Shown one piece after another: positions 49,975-58,808 of a stretch of 64,000 nt of DNA (positions within the stretch are counted from its first letter, which is position 1; each line of letters begins with the position of its first letter). The stretch is from an uncultured Caulobacterales bacterium. GTDB lineage: Bacteria; Pseudomonadota; Alphaproteobacteria; Caulobacterales; Caulobacteraceae. Under the pieces are notes generated by a model. That model had not been told where the DNA came from, did not search any database, and worked only from the letters and a program-made list of their open reading frames with translations. A program made the position numbers and the translations under genes. The DNA lies in the NCBI GenBank assembly GCA_903884425.1, contig CAISEP010000018.1, positions 1 to 64,000 of the forward strand, written 5' to 3'.

Positions 49975-50391
49975 TCAGCGGACCACGTCGATCTCCCGCC
50001 GCGCGGAGGCGATGGAGACGATGAAGCCCGCCAGCACGTCCAGCAGCACCATGGCCGTGATCAGGAAGAAGGTGGAGGTGGCGAAGTTCCGCTGCAGCAG
50101 GAAGGCCACCAGACAGGTGATGAACAGCAGCATGGCCAGGCTGTGATGGATGATCGCCACCCGGCCGGACTGGGTGGCCTTCAGCAGTTCCATGAACAGG
50201 ATCACCACCGAGGCGAAGACGAACAGGTCGCCCACATGCACGGGCCAGCTGACCCTGGAGGCCATGGCAACGCTGAACAGCACCTGGCCCATGTGCGCCT
50301 CGGGCAGGTCCGTGGCCCCGCCGGGAAAGGTCAGGGCGTAGAGCACATAGACGAGAACCGGCAGACCGAGGAGCGGCAAAGCGGCAAACAT
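49975..50391 (-). CDS. hypothetical membrane protein, four helices
   Basis: 138 residues from MFAALPLLG, with GGAGGG at good spacing upstream. Four hydrophobic helices are visible (about 1-19, 45-66, 78-98 and 106-126), joined by short loops; the C-terminus (SIASARREIDVVR) is probably cytoplasmic. Sequence and layout are common in alphaproteobacterial uncharacterised inner-membrane proteins. No catalytic motif is apparent. Confidence 0.75.
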   Translation of the reverse strand: MFAALPLLGLPVLVYVLYALTFPGGATDLPEAHMGQVLFSVAMASRVSWPVHVGDLFVFASVVILFMELLKATQSGRVAIIHHSLAMLLFITCLVAFLLQRNFATSTFFLITAMVLLDVLAGFIVSIASARREIDVVR

Positions 50392-50474
50392 GGTCAAACC
50401 CTCCGGACCCCGGTTTCCTACAGCGGTTCGCGGCATCCGCCAATGCGGCGCGGGGGAGGGGGGGGCGTCCGGAG

Positions 50475-50560
50475 GGAGGTTCCCGCCTCGAGGGCGGGAA
50501 TGACGACCAAATATTATATCTGAAATCTCGTCATTCCCGGGCGAAGACCCGGGAACCTCC
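50475..50560. repeat. family A paired-hairpin repeat, copy 2
   Basis: The arms are TTCCCGCCTCGAGGGCGGGAA and TTCCCGGGCGAAGACCCGG.., each self-complementary. It ends 13 bases from the stop codon of the minus-strand GNAT gene. Confidence 0.85.
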
Positions 50561-50572
50561 CGCCCCACCCCC

Positions 50573-51031
50573 TCAGAGCATCATCTTGTAGCCGATGTGC
50601 GAGGCCTCGAACCCCAGGCGGTCATAGAAGCGGTGGGCATCGGTGCGGCGCTTGTCCGTGGTCAGCTGCACCAGTCCGCACCCCGCCTCCCGGCAGTGGT
50701 CGATGGCCCACTGGACCATGGCCTCGCCGATCCGCTGGCCCCGGTGATCGGCCGCCACCCGGACGGCCTCGATCAGGCCCCGGCGCATGCCGCCCCGGGA
50801 CAGGCCGGCGAGGAGGCTGATCTGCAGCGTGCCCACCACCTGACCGTCCCGCTCAGCCACGGCCAGCCACTGGTTGGGATCGGCCTCGATCTGGCGGAAG
50901 GCGGCCAGATAGGGCCCGCGGTCGGTCGCCCCGGTGCGTTCCCGCCCGGAGCCGAGGGGGTCGTCGGCCAGAAGCGCCACGATCGCGTCCAGATCGGACT
51001 CCCGGGCCCGGCGGAAGGCAGGCTGCGTCAT
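50573..51031 (-). CDS. GNAT-family N-acetyltransferase
   Basis: 152 residues. N-terminal AFRRARESDLDAIVALL is the typical GNAT start. The acetyl-CoA motif lies at VRVAADHRGQRIGEAMVQW (about residues 90-108), and CGLVQLTTDKRRTDAHRFYDRLGF near the end, seen here in part, is the terminal block of small GNATs. The substrate is unknown. It is 19 bases after the metallo-hydrolase gene on the same strand and probably cotranscribed. Confidence 0.9.
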   Translation of the reverse strand: MTQPAFRRARESDLDAIVALLADDPLGSGRERTGATDRGPYLAAFRQIEADPNQWLAVAERDGQVVGTLQISLLAGLSRGGMRRGLIEAVRVAADHRGQRIGEAMVQWAIDHCREAGCGLVQLTTDKRRTDAHRFYDRLGFEASHIGYKMML

Positions 51032-51050
51032 CGCGCGGGTCTCTCCGGGC

Positions 51051-51908
51051 TCAGGTTTCGAAGCGGAAGGCGTCGCCGTCGCGCTTCACGTGTCCGGCGG
51101 TGGGGCCGGCATAGTGGGTGCCGATCACCAGGATCGGCTGGTCGGCCCATTCGGCGAACATCCGCGCCCGGGTCGCGGCGGCGGCCTTCGGGTCGCTGTC
51201 GAAGGCCGGAGACCAGTGGGGGTGCGCCAGCTGGCAGGGATGGTGGCTCATGTCCCCGGTGATCACCGCGGTCCGGCCCTCGGACTCGATCATCACGCTC
51301 ACATGGCCGGGGGTGTGGCCGGTGGTGGGGATCAGCCGCACCTCCGGGCTGATGCGGTGGTCGAGGGCGACCAGCTCCGCCAGGCCGGCGTCGAAGACGG
51401 GCTGCACGGAATCCGCCAGGATCACCTGCTGGTCCGCATCCCCCTCCGCCGACCAGTGCTCGAACTCCGTCCGCCCGAACAGGTAGCGGGCCCTGGGGAA
51501 GGTCGGGACCCAGCGGCCGTCCTCCAGCATCGTGTTCCAGCCCACATGGTCCACGTGCAGGTGGGTGCAGACCACCGCGTCCACCGACTCCCGCGACCAG
51601 CCCGCCTCGGCCATGTGCTGCAGGAACGGGGTGGACAGGGCGCCGCCCCCCACCAGACCCCGGGGCTTGTCATTGCCGACGCAGGTGTCCACCACCAGCC
51701 GCAGGCCCGGCGCCTCCACCAGCAGGGCGTGGATGGACAGGATCATCTGGTCCTGGTCATTGACGAAGTGGGGATAGAGCCAGGGCGACCGGCGCAGGAT
51801 CTCCGGCGTGGCCTCCCGCAGGAAGGCCCCCTTCGGGTTGCAGCTGATGGGAAGCTCCAGCTCCACGATGCGGGTGATCTTCACCGCGCCCACCTGCCAC
51901 GACAGCAT
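51051..51908 (-). CDS. MBL-fold metallo-hydrolase
   Basis: 285 residues. The zinc-binding motif HLHVDHVGWN (HxHxDH) lies at about residue 116. The later ligands are TTGHTPGHVSV and HYAGPTAGHV. Such proteins include N-acyl-homoserine lactonases, beta-lactamase-like and other hydrolases; the sequence order (VVDTCVGNDKP before the zinc motif) is close to a quorum-quenching-lactonase-like or general hydrolase family. Substrate unknown. Cytoplasmic, as no signal peptide is present. The GNAT gene follows. Confidence 0.9.
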   Translation of the reverse strand: MLSWQVGAVKITRIVELELPISCNPKGAFLREATPEILRRSPWLYPHFVNDQDQMILSIHALLVEAPGLRLVVDTCVGNDKPRGLVGGGALSTPFLQHMAEAGWSRESVDAVVCTHLHVDHVGWNTMLEDGRWVPTFPRARYLFGRTEFEHWSAEGDADQQVILADSVQPVFDAGLAELVALDHRISPEVRLIPTTGHTPGHVSVMIESEGRTAVITGDMSHHPCQLAHPHWSPAFDSDPKAAAATRARMFAEWADQPILVIGTHYAGPTAGHVKRDGDAFRFET

Positions 51909-51988
51909 CCCGCTCTCCTCCGTCCCGCGTCCCGGCGGAGTAGATCACGGGGAGGGGGCGGGGGGGAAGCCGGGGGGCATCTAATCCC

Positions 51989-52067
51989 GGTTCCCGGCTC
52001 AAGGCCGGGAATGACGTCCATGAATTCAATCTATTAGTCGTCATTCCCGGGCTTGACCCGGGAACCT
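51989..52067. repeat. family A paired-hairpin repeat, copy 3
   Basis: Arms GGTTCCCGGCTCAAGGCCGG.. and ..TTCCCGGGCTTGACCCGGGAA lie in the intergenic region upstream of the metallo-hydrolase. Confidence 0.85.
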
Positions 52068-52095
52068 TGTTCAAAAAGGAGCGCCACATCCGGAC

Positions 52096-52173
52096 GGAGG
52101 TTCCCGCCTCAAGGGCGGGAATGACGAGGTGAAAAATGTTCGGTCGTCATTCCCGGGCGAAGACCCGGGAACC
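52096..52173. repeat. family A paired-hairpin repeat, copy 4
   Basis: The arms TTCCCGCCTCAAGGGCGGGAA and TTCCCGGGCGAAGACCCGGGAA follow copy 3. Right after it GGGGCGTCTC looks like a remnant of a family B arm. Confidence 0.8.
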
Positions 52174-52214
52174 GTCCCCGGTAACGGGGCGTCTCAAACC
52201 CTGCCCTCCAGGCC

Positions 52215-52297
52215 AAAAAAAAGCGGCGCCCGCAGGCGCCGCAGTTCATAGGGAGGAAACGCCCAGGAAGGGCAGCAGCGCCGCGAAGCGCTGCACG
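52215..52297 (-). ncRNA. candidate small RNA with CU-rich single strand and intrinsic terminator
   Basis: On the minus strand a near-ideal promoter is followed by about 82 bases without a convincing gene. The RNA would fold as a 7-bp hairpin (GCAGCGC/GCGCTGC), a 4-bp hairpin (GCCC-TTCCT-GGGC), an open CU-rich stretch (GTTTCCTCCCTATGAACT) and a strong terminator GCGGCGCC-TGCG-GGCGCCGC followed by eight U. The open CCUCCC could pair with ribosome-binding sites, as known for alphaproteobacterial trans-acting sRNAs. I do not assign it to a named family. Confidence 0.6.
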
Positions 52298-52302
52298 GGT
52301 CG

Positions 52303-52331
52303 TATATACGCCGCAGTGCAGCACCGTGCAA
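52303..52331 (-). promoter_or_regulatory. promoter of the candidate small RNA
   Basis: On the minus strand TTGCAC and TATATA are spaced by exactly 17 bases. Transcription would begin about seven bases on, near 52296-52300. Confidence 0.65.
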
Positions 52332-52751
52332 GTCTTTGCCGCATGAAATTCGCATCATGAAAATTGATGAGGCTTATCAGGAATCTAAAGGGGAATTCCG
52401 GCACCCTGGCCCCCGTTTCGGGCACACCTCACCTGACCCTGCGGCAAGATTACAGGGATTTAATATAACCTGATCGGCGATCAGTTACGCCCTTGTGTGC
52501 AGTGCAGCATAAGGCGGTTCCGGGGCCGTTTCCGCCGATCCCGTGGTGGTCGAGGGGTCCGGCAGGCGCCACATTTGGTAGGGAACAAAGGCCGAATCGG
52601 AGGAAGTCACTGATTCGGTCCTGATTCGTTTCGCCTGCGTTCCAGAAATTAACCATAAGGATTTACAGGACTTAACGGGAACATCCGCCGCCATGCCCGG
52701 GCCTGCGTTCAGGGGCTTGCGAGTCGCCCCGCGCCGCGCCAGTTATGGTCC
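52332..52751. other. 420-bp region upstream of the RNA helicase
   Basis: I see no convincing gene. A TTAACCAT at 52649-52656, followed seven bases after TTAA by GATT, resembles a CtrA-type half-site 100 bases before the helicase start. The GC content is lower than that of the neighbours. A helicase promoter is likely here but not assigned. Confidence 0.35.
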
Positions 52752-55316
52752 ATGTCCGACCGCGCTGCAGGCCTTGCCCCGTCCCGCGTGATCGCGGTGC
52801 TGGGACCGACCAACACCGGCAAGACCCACTATGCGGTGGAGCGGATGCTGGGCCACGCGTCCGGCATGATCGGCCTGCCGCTCCGCCTGCTGGCGCGCGA
52901 AGTCTACGACCGCATCGTCAAGCAACGCGGGCCCCGGGCCGTGGCCCTGATCACCGGCGAGGAGAAGATCGTCCCGCCCCGGGCCACCTATTTCGTCTGC
53001 ACGGTGGAGGCCATGCCGCTGGGCCGGGAGGTGGAGTTCCTGGCCGTGGACGAGATCCAGCTCTGCGCCGACCGGGAGCGGGGGCACATCTTCACCCACC
53101 GCCTGCTGCACGCCCGGGGCAAGTACGAGACCCTGTTCCTGGGTGCCCTCACCGTCGCCCCCCTGATCCGCCGCCTGCTGCCCGACGCCAGCTTCGTGAC
53201 CCGGGAGCGGTTCTCCGAGCTCGCCTATGCCGGGTCCAAGAAGCTGACCCGCCTGCCCCGCCGCTCCGCCGTGGTCGCGTTCAGCACGGAGAATGTCTAC
53301 GCCATTGCCGAGCTGATCCGCCGCCAGCGGGGGGGCGCGGCGGTGGTGATGGGCTCCCTGTCCCCCCGCACCCGCAACGCCCAGGTGGCCCTCTACCAGT
53401 CCGGGGAGGTGGATTTCCTGGTGGCCACGGACGCCATCGGCATGGGCCTGAACATGGACGTGGACCATGTAGCCTTTGCGGGCCTCTGCAAGTTCGACGG
53501 CCGCCGCACCCGCTGGCTGACCCCGCAGGAGATCGGCCAGATCGCCGGTCGCGCCGGGCGCTATCGCACCAATGGCACGTTCGGCGTCACGGGGGAGGCC
53601 CCGGAAATGGACGAGGACCTGGTGGAGGCCGTCCAGACCCACGCCTATGAGCCGGTGGCCGGGGCGGAGTGGCGCAGCGCCGCCCTGGACTTCTCGTCGC
53701 TGTCGAACCTCATGCGCTCCCTCGCCCGGCCCCCGGGGCGGGAGGGGCTGAAACTGTCCGAAGAGAGCCTGGACGAGACCACGCTGCGGGCGCTGGCCAA
53801 GGACGACTGGATTTCCGACCGGGCGCGGGACCGCTCCGCCCTCTTGACCCTCTGGGACGCCTGCCAGACCCCGGACTTCCGCAAGACCACCCAGGACGAG
53901 CATCTGCGGCTGGTGCGCACCATCTTCGAGCACCTGACGTCGCGCCAGCGCCGCCTGCCGCAGGACTGGATCGCCGAGCAGTTCCGCGCCGTGGACCGGC
54001 TGGACGGGGAGATCGACGTGCTGGCCCAGCGGCTGGCAGGCATCCGCACGCTGGCCTATGCCGCCAACCGCTCCGACTGGCTGGCCGACGCCCAGCACTG
54101 GCAGGGCCGCTGCCGGGAGCTGGAGGACCGCCTGTCCGACCGGCTGCACGAAAAGCTGATGCAGCGCTTCATCGACCGGCGCACCTCGGCCCTGATGCGC
54201 GGCCTGTCCGACGGGGGCGCGGTGCTCGCGGGCGTCGGCGGCGATGGCCTGGTGACGGTGGAGGGCCATGTGGTCGGCCGCCTGGACGGCCTGCGCTTCG
54301 AGGCGGAGCGGGGGGCGGGCGCCCTGGAGGACAAGGCGCTGCGCCAGGCGGCCCAGCGGGCGGTGGGGCCGGAAATGGCCCGGCGCCTGGGCAGGCTGGC
54401 CGCCGAGCCGGACGACGCCTTCACCCTGTCGCCGGAGGGGCTGATCCACTGGCGGGGCGAGCCGGCCGGGCGGCTGGCCGGGGGGCGGCCGTTCAGCCCC
54501 CGGGTGCAGCTGTTCGGCGAACTGGGGCCAGAGCCCGCCCGGATGCGCGCCCAGCGGCGGCTGGAGGCCTTTGTCGCGGCGGAGGCGGGTCGCAGGCTCG
54601 CCCCCCTCCGGGCCCTGGATCTCGCCATGGCCGAGGGGCGTCTGTCGGGCCTGGCCCGGGGGATCGGCTTCCAGCTTTCCGAGGCGGGGGGCGTGATCGA
54701 CCGGGCCCGGGTGGCGACGGAGGTGGCGACGCTCAGCCAGAAGGAGCGCCGGGCCATGAAGGCGCTGGGGGTGCGCTTCGGCGCCTACAGCCTGTTCCTG
54801 CCCGCCCTGCTGGAGGCGGATGCGCTGGATTTCACCGCCGCCTTTGCCGGGATCGACGCGCCGGGCTGGCGGCCGGAGCGGGGCGGCCTGTCCCGCCCGC
54901 CGCCGCAGATGAAGGGCGGGGCGGAGTCCGACCGGGTGCTGGCGGCCCTGGGGATGCGCCAGGTGGGGCCCTGGGTGGTGTCGGTGGAGGGGCTCGAGGC
55001 CCTGGACGCCGCCCTGCGCGCCGAACCGCGGGAGGCCCAGGGCGTGGCCGCGCCGGACTCTGTGGCCGAAGGGCTGGGCTGGCCGGTGACCGCCCTGCCG
55101 GTGGTGCTGAAGGGGCTGGGCTACACCGTGGCGCGCAAGGCCTCCGGCGACCGCCCGGCGGTCTGGCGGCGGCGGGGGGTGGCGGCAACGGCTCCGCCCG
55201 CGGCCCCACCGCCCAAGGACAGCCCCTTCGCCGCCCTGGCGGGGTTGCGGCCGGTGGTGAAGGTGCGGAAACGGCGAGTGCGTCCTTCGAGACGGGCTTC
55301 GCCCTCCTCAGGATGA
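52752..55316 (+). CDS. SUV3-type RNA helicase with repeat-derived C-terminus
   Basis: 854 residues. An SF2 helicase like mitochondrial SUV3, which works with RNA-degrading enzymes: Walker A GPTNTGKT (K24), Walker B-type DEIQ at 100-103, motif IV-VI region with ATDAIGMGLNMD and QIAGRAGRY. The region after residue 300 is the SUV3-like C-terminal extension; the rest is less conserved. The last 12 residues (RPSRRASPSSG) are coded by a family B repeat. An S4 RNA-binding gene follows 74 bases on and is probably cotranscribed. Confidence 0.88.
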   Translation: MSDRAAGLAPSRVIAVLGPTNTGKTHYAVERMLGHASGMIGLPLRLLAREVYDRIVKQRGPRAVALITGEEKIVPPRATYFVCTVEAMPLGREVEFLAVDEIQLCADRERGHIFTHRLLHARGKYETLFLGALTVAPLIRRLLPDASFVTRERFSELAYAGSKKLTRLPRRSAVVAFSTENVYAIAELIRRQRGGAAVVMGSLSPRTRNAQVALYQSGEVDFLVATDAIGMGLNMDVDHVAFAGLCKFDGRRTRWLTPQEIGQIAGRAGRYRTNGTFGVTGEAPEMDEDLVEAVQTHAYEPVAGAEWRSAALDFSSLSNLMRSLARPPGREGLKLSEESLDETTLRALAKDDWISDRARDRSALLTLWDACQTPDFRKTTQDEHLRLVRTIFEHLTSRQRRLPQDWIAEQFRAVDRLDGEIDVLAQRLAGIRTLAYAANRSDWLADAQHWQGRCRELEDRLSDRLHEKLMQRFIDRRTSALMRGLSDGGAVLAGVGGDGLVTVEGHVVGRLDGLRFEAERGAGALEDKALRQAAQRAVGPEMARRLGRLAAEPDDAFTLSPEGLIHWRGEPAGRLAGGRPFSPRVQLFGELGPEPARMRAQRRLEAFVAAEAGRRLAPLRALDLAMAEGRLSGLARGIGFQLSEAGGVIDRARVATEVATLSQKERRAMKALGVRFGAYSLFLPALLEADALDFTAAFAGIDAPGWRPERGGLSRPPPQMKGGAESDRVLAALGMRQVGPWVVSVEGLEALDAALRAEPREAQGVAAPDSVAEGLGWPVTALPVVLKGLGYTVARKASGDRPAVWRRRGVAATAPPAAPPPKDSPFAALAGLRPVVKVRKRRVRPSRRASPSSG

Positions 55317-55384
55317 CGAAGGGTGGGGACATCACCAACGCGCGTCATCCTGAGGAGCCCCGCAGGGGCGTCTCGAAGGACGCA
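55279..55384. repeat. family B paired-hairpin repeat, copy 8
   Basis: The left arm lies inside the 3' end of the helicase gene and supplies its final codons and stop. The right arm ends seven bases before the S4 gene. Confidence 0.85.
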
Positions 55385-55390
55385 CACCCC

Positions 55391-55672
55391 ATGACCGACA
55401 CCGCCCGCATCGATCTGTGGCTGTGGCAGGCCCGGTTCTTCAAGACCCGGGCGATGGCGGGGGCGTTCGTGGCGGCGGGGCGGGTGCGGATGATCCGCGG
55501 TGGGCTGGAAAGCCGGCCGGACAAGGCGTCGCGCACCGTGCGTCCCGGCGACCAGCTGGTCTTTGTCCTCGGCGCGCGGATCGTGGAGGTCGAGATCCTG
55601 GCCCTGGCCGAGCGCCGCGGTCCGGCGGCGGAGGCGCGGACCCTCTATGCCCCGCTCTCGGACGAGGCCTGA
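55391..55672 (+). CDS. S4-domain RNA-binding protein (Hsp15-like)
   Basis: 93 residues. The S4 fold is seen at about 5-60: RIDLWLWQARFFKTRAMAGA, seen here in part, then GRVRM and SRTVRPGDQLVF. Small S4 proteins such as Hsp15 bind free 50S subunits with stalled nascent chains. Pairing with a SUV3-like helicase suggests an RNA or ribosome task. It overlaps the convergent membrane-protein gene by 28 bases. Confidence 0.85.
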   Translation: MTDTARIDLWLWQARFFKTRAMAGAFVAAGRVRMIRGGLESRPDKASRTVRPGDQLVFVLGARIVEVEILALAERRGPAAEARTLYAPLSDEA

Positions 55673-56364
55673 GCCGCAGCGGCGGCGGCCTCGGCGGCCC
55701 GGCGCGCCCGGCCCTTCGCCTGGGCGCGGCGGACATAGAGGAAGGTGATCAGGGTCAGAAGACCGATGACGCCGTAACCGGCGATCGGTCCGTAGATCAG
55801 ATAGTCGTGCACGGACAGGTGCAGGACCAGCCAGACCGCCATCCCCGCCTCGGCGATCAGGCCGAAGCCCCAGATCAGGGTCAGGGTGCGCATCACCGCC
55901 TTGAACCGGTGGTCGTCCGCCCGGGCCTCGAACTGCGCCAGGCTGGCGGCCTGGTTCGGGTCCCGGCGCAGGCTGGCCCGGGTCAGTTCATAGATCAGGG
56001 GGCGTCCCACCGCCGCGGAGACCAGGAAGACCGTGCCGATGATGGCCGTGACCAGCTTCTCCCGCAGTTGCAGCAGATGCACCGACCCGCCCCCCAGATA
56101 CATGAGCAGGGACAGGGCGATGCCCAGCAGCACGAGGAGGGAGATGGCGTCCACCCGGCGGTGCCGGGCGAACTCGATCAGGCTCCAGGCCAGGGGCGGG
56201 GCGGAGGAGGCGATCAGGGCCCCCACCTCGCCCAGCTGGGCCACCGTGTGGTCATAGACCACCAGCGGGGCCAGGATGTTGATGACGATCTCCACGAGGA
56301 TGGGCAGGACCCGTCGACGCAGCGTCCCCAGGGTGGTGCCCGCGGGCCTGGCCGTGTCTGTCAT
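55645..56364 (-). CDS. VC0807-type membrane protein
   Basis: 239 residues from MTDTARPAG, preceded by GGAGGGG. At least five hydrophobic helices (about residues 22-42, 55-68, 75-92, 105-125, and two between 150-215) with IVEIVINILAPLVVYD near the start, then RRDPNQAASLAQFEARADDHRF between helices. This layout fits the VC0807 group of unknown inner-membrane proteins. No function is known to me. It converges with and overlaps the S4 gene. Confidence 0.7.
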   Translation of the reverse strand: MTDTARPAGTTLGTLRRRVLPILVEIVINILAPLVVYDHTVAQLGEVGALIASSAPPLAWSLIEFARHRRVDAISLLVLLGIALSLLMYLGGGSVHLLQLREKLVTAIIGTVFLVSAAVGRPLIYELTRASLRRDPNQAASLAQFEARADDHRFKAVMRTLTLIWGFGLIAEAGMAVWLVLHLSVHDYLIYGPIAGYGVIGLLTLITFLYVRRAQAKGRARRAAEAAAAAAQASSESGA

Positions 56365-56421
56365 GCGTCCCCTCCGGTGATCCATCGTCCGCAGGCAGAC
56401 TACAGATTGCCCGTTCGTGCG

Positions 56422-57375
56422 TCAGCTTAACGTTTGGACAGGCTGGGCGAGGCGCAGGAGGGCGAGCACGGAGAGGCCGCCGACGCCTTCGTGGTCCGGC
56501 GACGGGGTGCCCAGCACCGGGGTGGTGCCCAGCGCCCTGGCCACGGCGGCGTGGGCCGGATGGGGATGGGGGGCGACCAGCCGCAGGGCGGCGGTGGCGT
56601 CCGCGTGGATCGCGTGCGCCAGCAGGGCGGCGGCGGCGGCGGCCATGCCCTCCGCCAGCACCGGCACCCCTGACGCCCGGGCGGCGAGGATGGCGCCGGT
56701 GAGGGCCGCGATCTCCCGCCCGCCCAGCTCCGCCAGCCAGTCCAGGGGACCCTCCGGCCCGGCGGCCCGGGCGCGGTCCAGGGCCTGTCGGGTCCGGTCC
56801 CGTTCGTGGGGCAGGGACAGGGCGTCGGGGTCGCCCCCCGTCAGTTCGGCCGTCAGTCCGGCGATCAGGGCCGCGGCGGCGGGGACGGAGCCGGGGGCGA
56901 TGTCCCCCAGGATCAGCAGGTCCGGCTCCTTGGCCAGCACCTCCATGCCGAAGGCCATGGTGGCGGCGGCCTCGCGCAGGGACAGGGCCCGGGCGAAGGC
57001 CGCATCCCTGACCGGCTTGTCGAGGGCGAGGTCGAACACGTCGACCCCGGCGCCCAGGCTGCGGCCGATGCGGTTCACCGCCCCGGCGCCCTGGGCCAGC
57101 GCCTCCAGCCGGGTGCGGGCCTCTGCGGCGCCCTGCGGTTCGGCGGCATGGCTGGCGGCATAGAGGCCGACAATGGCGCGGCCGACCCGGGGTGTGCCCC
57201 GCCAGCCGGCGATCCAGCCCGCCAGTTCGGCCAGGCCGTCCGCCCCGTCGAGGCCGGCGCGGGCCGCCTCGGCGGCGGCGGTGCCGAAGGCGGGCGCGGC
57301 CTCGATCAGCGCGCGGAAATCGGCGGCGATCTCGGCGGCGGTGGGGGGCGCGGCGGGGGGAGGGGCGTGGGTCAC
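56422..57375 (-). CDS. cobT: nicotinate-nucleotide-dimethylbenzimidazole phosphoribosyltransferase
   Basis: 317 residues from a GTG; no good ribosome-binding site is visible, so a different start is possible. CobT makes alpha-ribazole phosphate for the lower ligand of cobalamin. Recognisable blocks are AIVGLYAASH, NRIGRSLGAGVDVFDL, FGMEVLAKEPDLLILGDIAPG and PVLAEGMAAAAAALLAH, the last near the active site. It is slightly shorter than the common 340-360. It lies divergent from an exporter gene with 84 bases between. No cobalamin riboswitch was seen. Confidence 0.85.
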   Translation of the reverse strand: MTHAPPPAAPPTAAEIAADFRALIEAAPAFGTAAAEAARAGLDGADGLAELAGWIAGWRGTPRVGRAIVGLYAASHAAEPQGAAEARTRLEALAQGAGAVNRIGRSLGAGVDVFDLALDKPVRDAAFARALSLREAAATMAFGMEVLAKEPDLLILGDIAPGSVPAAAALIAGLTAELTGGDPDALSLPHERDRTRQALDRARAAGPEGPLDWLAELGGREIAALTGAILAARASGVPVLAEGMAAAAAALLAHAIHADATAALRLVAPHPHPAHAAVARALGTTPVLGTPSPDHEGVGGLSVLALLRLAQPVQTLS

Positions 57376-57459
57376 GGGGGGCGGTTTATCGCAATGTCGC
57401 CCCGGAAGAAACGCCTGCAAGCCTTGCCGCGGGGATAAAAACGCGTCATTCGCCCCTGC

Positions 57460-58701
57460 ATGTCCGCTCCCCTCCCTGCCAAGTCCGCGACACCGCCCTC
57501 CGCCCTGACGGCGGCGGGTCTGGGGCTGGGTCGGACGGCGGCCCTGCTGGGACTGGTCTCCACCGTCGGGCCGCTGGCCATCGACATGTACCTGCCGGCC
57601 TTTCCGGCCATGACCGCGGACCTGCATGCCAGGCCCGCCGAGGTGCAGCTGTCCCTGGTGGTGTTCTTCTGCGCCATGGCGGTGGGGCAGCTGGTCTATG
57701 GCCCCCTGTCCGACGCCTTCGGGCGCAAGCGGCCCCTGCAGGTGGGTCTGGCCCTGTTCCTGGTGGCCACCATCGGCTGTGTGTTCGCGCCGGACATCCA
57801 TAGCCTGATCGCGCTCCGGGCCCTGCAGGGGCTGGGCGCCTGCTCGGGCATGACCATTTCCCGGGCGGTGGTGCGGGACCAGCACACCGGGCCCCAGGCG
57901 GCCAAGCTCCTGTCCATGATGATCCTGGTCTGGGGGGTCTCGCCCCTGTTCGCCCCCCTGGCGGGCAGCCTGATCCTGCAGATCGGCGGCTGGCGGCTGA
58001 TCTTCGCCATACTGACCGGGCTGGTGGGGCTGACGCTGGCGCTGGTCACCTTCGTGCTGCCGGAGAGCCATCCGGAGCACAAGCGCATCGAGCCCTCCGC
58101 CCCGGCCATGCTGCGGACCTATCTGCGGCTTCTGCGGGACCGGCGGCTGATGGGCCTGACCTTTTCCAATGCCAGCTGGTCGGGGTCGGTGTTCAGCTAT
58201 CTGGCCACCTCGTCCTTCGTCTTCGCCCATGAGTACCACCTGTCCCCCCTGGCCTATGGGGGCATGTTCGGCATCTGTGCATCGGGCATGGTGATGAGCT
58301 CCCAGACCAACAGCTGGCTCATGCGCCGGCTGGGGGCGGAGCGGCAGCTGCGCCGGGTGGGCCTGGCGGCCATGGGGGCGGGGCTGTTCCTGACCACGAC
58401 GGTGCTCGCCCATCTGGCCAGCCTGCCGGTGATGATGCTGGGCTCGTTCCTGCTGTTCGCCAGCCAGGGGGTGAGCATGACCCCGGCCTCTGTGACGGCG
58501 CTGGACCACCAGGGGGACAATGCCGGGGCGGCGGCGGCCCTGATGGGGGCCGTGCAGCTGGCCACCGGCTCGGCCATCAGCGGCCTGGTCTCGGCCCTGT
58601 TCGCGCCGGAGGCCATCGTCTTGGTGGGCACCCAGCTCGCCTGCGTCACCTTCGGGGCCTTGGCCTGCCGGGTGGCGTTCTGGCGGGGTGCCAGGCCCTG
58701 A
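57460..58701 (+). CDS. Bcr/CflA-family drug exporter (MFS)
   Basis: 413 residues with about 12 membrane helices. Family signs: IDMYLPAFPAM after the first helix, the MFS loop GPLSDAFGRKRPL, RALQGLGACSGMTISRAVVRD and WRLIFAILTGL. Bcr/CflA proteins export drugs such as bicyclomycin or chloramphenicol, or metabolites like cysteine. It is intact. The stop is followed four bases later by a family A repeat. Confidence 0.9.
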   Translation: MSAPLPAKSATPPSALTAAGLGLGRTAALLGLVSTVGPLAIDMYLPAFPAMTADLHARPAEVQLSLVVFFCAMAVGQLVYGPLSDAFGRKRPLQVGLALFLVATIGCVFAPDIHSLIALRALQGLGACSGMTISRAVVRDQHTGPQAAKLLSMMILVWGVSPLFAPLAGSLILQIGGWRLIFAILTGLVGLTLALVTFVLPESHPEHKRIEPSAPAMLRTYLRLLRDRRLMGLTFSNASWSGSVFSYLATSSFVFAHEYHLSPLAYGGMFGICASGMVMSSQTNSWLMRRLGAERQLRRVGLAAMGAGLFLTTTVLAHLASLPVMMLGSFLLFASQGVSMTPASVTALDHQGDNAGAAAALMGAVQLATGSAISGLVSALFAPEAIVLVGTQLACVTFGALACRVAFWRGARP

Positions 58702-58705
58702 TCGG

Positions 58706-58780
58706 GGTTCCCGGGTCAAGCCCGGGAATGACGACTATCTATTTCACACCCGTCATTCCCGCCCTTGAGGCGGGAACCTC
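58706..58780. repeat. family A paired-hairpin repeat, copy 5
   Basis: It begins four bases after the exporter stop; arms GGTTCCCGGGTCAAGCCCGGGAA (in part) and TTCCCGCCCTTGAGGCGGGAA. Confidence 0.85.
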
Positions 58781-58808
58781 CATCCGGAGGGGGCGCTTTG
58801 TTCTGAAC

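Noticed and set aside
57376..57459. Cobalamin riboswitch upstream of cobT
   Set aside because: The 84-base divergent gap is too short, and the B12-box pattern is not present.
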